DNA from: Anaeromyxobacter sp.
Lineage (GTDB): Bacteria > Myxococcota > Myxococcia > Myxococcales > Anaeromyxobacteraceae
Length of the DNA: 19,429 nt
Assembly: GCA_016718565.1 (NCBI GenBank)
Contig: JADKCZ010000006.1
Span: 1 to 19,429, forward strand
Direction of reading: 5' to 3'
Positions within the stretch are counted from its first letter, which is position 1. The number at the start of each line of letters is the position of its first letter. The translations under genes and the position numbers were made by a program. Shown here in pieces: positions 18,459-19,429 of this stretch. The notes below the pieces were generated by a model that saw only the letters and a list, made by a program, of their open reading frames with translations, made no database searches and had not been told where the DNA came from.

Positions 18459-18907
18459 ATGGCACTCAAGAGGACCAGCTCGACGCCGACCTCAAGACGG
18501 CCATGCGCGACAAGGACACGGTGAAGCTTCTCCGTGGTCCGGACGCTCAAGAGCGCCGTCAAGTACCGCGAGATCGAGATCATGAAGCCGCTGGACGACG
18601 GCGGCGTGCTGCAGGTGATCTCTCGGAGATCAAGCGGTTCAAGGACTCGGTCGAGCAGTACCGGGCCGGCAACCGGCGGCGGTCCTGGTGGAGAAGGAGG
18701 AGGCGGAGATCGCCATCCTCCAGGGCTGGCTGCCGCCCAGCCCACCGAGGCCGAGGTCCGGGCCAAGGTGGACGCGGCGGTGGCCAGCACGGGCGCCACG
18801 GGTCCCGGGCATGAGGGCGGTCATGAAGGCCCTGCTGCCGGAGGTGCAGGGCAAGGCGGACGGCAAGCTGGTCTCGGAGTTGGTGAAGGCGCGCCTTCTC
18901 TGCGTGA
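18459..18907 (+). CDS. yqeY: GatB/YqeY domain-containing protein (frame-broken)
   Basis: This stand-alone YqeY-type protein carries the helical domain that also forms the tail of the GatB subunit of the tRNA amidotransferase. Its exact role is not established. ATG 18459 gives MALK and, after a shift, QLDADLKTAMRDKDTVKL. Family features continue as SAVKYREIEIMKPLDDGG, EIKRFKDSVEQYRAGN, EKEEAEIAILQGWLP, and ALLPEVQGKADGKLVSELVKARL. Removing one C near 18900 gives the standard RLSA end at TGA 18905-18907. The length of about 149 residues is typical. At least five indels occur. Its position between rpsU and dnaG is common in Gram-positives and deltaproteobacteria. Confidence 0.86.
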
Positions 18908-18970
18908 GGTCGATGGCGCCGCGCCTGCCGGAAAGCGGCCCGCGTCACCAGGCCCGCTGCCCTGAGGTCC

Positions 18971-19429
18971 CTGATCCCCGACGCAGATCAAGGAGGAGAT
19001 CAGCCCGGTCGACGTGGTGGCGGTGATCGGCCGGCACGTCGAGCTGAAGCGGCCGGCCGACCTGGAAGGGCTGCTGCCCGTTCCACGGGGAGCGCACCCG
19101 AGCTTCCACGTCTACGTCGAGGACAAGCACTACAAGTGCTACGGGTGCGGGGAGTACGGCACGTTCACCTTCCTGCAGAAGCTGCAGGCGCGGAGTTCCC
19201 GAGGTGGTGCGCGAGCTGGCCGCCGAGGTGTGGGCATCGAGATCCCGGAGTCGGACGCCCACGAGATCGCCGGGAGGCGCAGCGGCGGCGGCAGAGCGCA
19301 CCGAGCTGTAGGCGGTCAACGACGCCGCGGCCTACTGCTGGCCCGGCTGGGCAGCCGGTACGGGAGGCGGCGCGCGCCTACCTGGTGTCGCGCGGGGTGG
19401 CGGAGGAGCAGGTGAAGGCCTTCCGCCAG
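18971..19429 (+). CDS. dnaG: DNA primase, 5' part (frame-broken, runs off the window)
   Basis: DnaG synthesises the RNA primers of replication. The N-terminus reads IPDA and, after a shift, QIKEEISPVDVVAVIGRHVELKR. The CHC2 zinc finger is visible as CPFHGER (about 19076-19096), SFHVYVEDKHYKCYGCGEYG with the Cys pair at about 19137-19148. GTFTFLQKLQ, EVVRELAAEV and GIEIPESDAHEIA follow, then AAYW-like and RAYLVSRGVAEEQVKAF at the right edge. The start codon is unclear. The conserved N-terminus begins at CTG 18971, which may be a misread ATG/GTG, or the start lies slightly upstream. About 150 residues are present, and the TOPRIM domain and helicase-binding tail lie beyond the window. Six or more indels break the frame, including a false TAG near 19310. 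rpoD often follows in this operon. Confidence 0.87.
   Translation, partial: MIPDADQGGDQPGRRGGGDRPARRAEAAGRPGRAAARSTGSAPELPRLRRGQALQVLRVRGVRHVHLPAEAAGAEFPRWCASWPPRCGHRDPGVGRPRDRREAQRRRQSAPSCRRSTTPRPTAGPAGQPVREAARAYLVSRGVAEEQVKAFRQ

Noticed and set aside
13127..19429. Real pseudogenisation of the his operon and rpsU-dnaG
   Set aside because: rpsU and dnaG are normally essential, and every gene is hit at similar density with motifs preserved, so sequence error explains it better.

Overview
The window is very GC-rich chromosomal DNA, with third codon positions almost all G or C. It reads as a free-living deltaproteobacterium of the Myxococcota, probably Anaeromyxobacter-like. That rests on base composition, lipoprotein-rich secreted enzymes, the compact his operon and the rpsU-yqeY-dnaG order. 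It is an inference from gene content, not a database match.

Layout. Bases 1-8000 hold a starch/glycogen-degrading block: the 3' part of a type I pullulanase (+), a convergent multi-domain GH13 alpha-amylase lipoprotein (-), a divergent MalS-type periplasmic alpha-amylase lipoprotein (+), and an AGE-like (alpha/alpha)6-barrel lipoprotein (+). Bases 8169-8654 encode a small lipoprotein I do not recognise. Bases 8672-13130 hold a four-gene module: NodU/CmcH/TobZ-type carbamoyltransferase, SxtJ-family membrane protein, DUF5989 one-helix membrane protein, and an SGNH-hydrolase/TPR protein. Bases 13127-18110 are a histidine operon, hisD-hisB-hisH-hisA-hisF-hisI-hisE, with neither hisG nor hisC in the window. 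After a strong terminator-like hairpin (18134-18167) the macromolecular-synthesis operon begins: rpsU, a GatB/YqeY-domain gene and the 5' part of dnaG, cut by the window end.

How the genes work together. The pullulanase removes alpha-1,6 branches, the two amylases cut alpha-1,4 chains outside the cytoplasm, and the AGE-like protein may act on released sugars. The carbamoyltransferase module probably decorates a glycan or small molecule, and its substrate cannot be read from the sequence. Its last gene overlaps hisD by GTGA, so it may be co-transcribed with histidine synthesis.

Major caveat. Up to about base 8000 every gene reads in one frame. After that, essentially every gene, including the usually indispensable rpsU and dnaG and all his genes, needs several 1-2 base frame corrections. 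Conserved motifs continue across each break in another frame. I treat this as sequencing or consensus error, not gene decay. Genes after 8000 are therefore given as whole spans from restored start to restored stop, and their boundaries are approximate.
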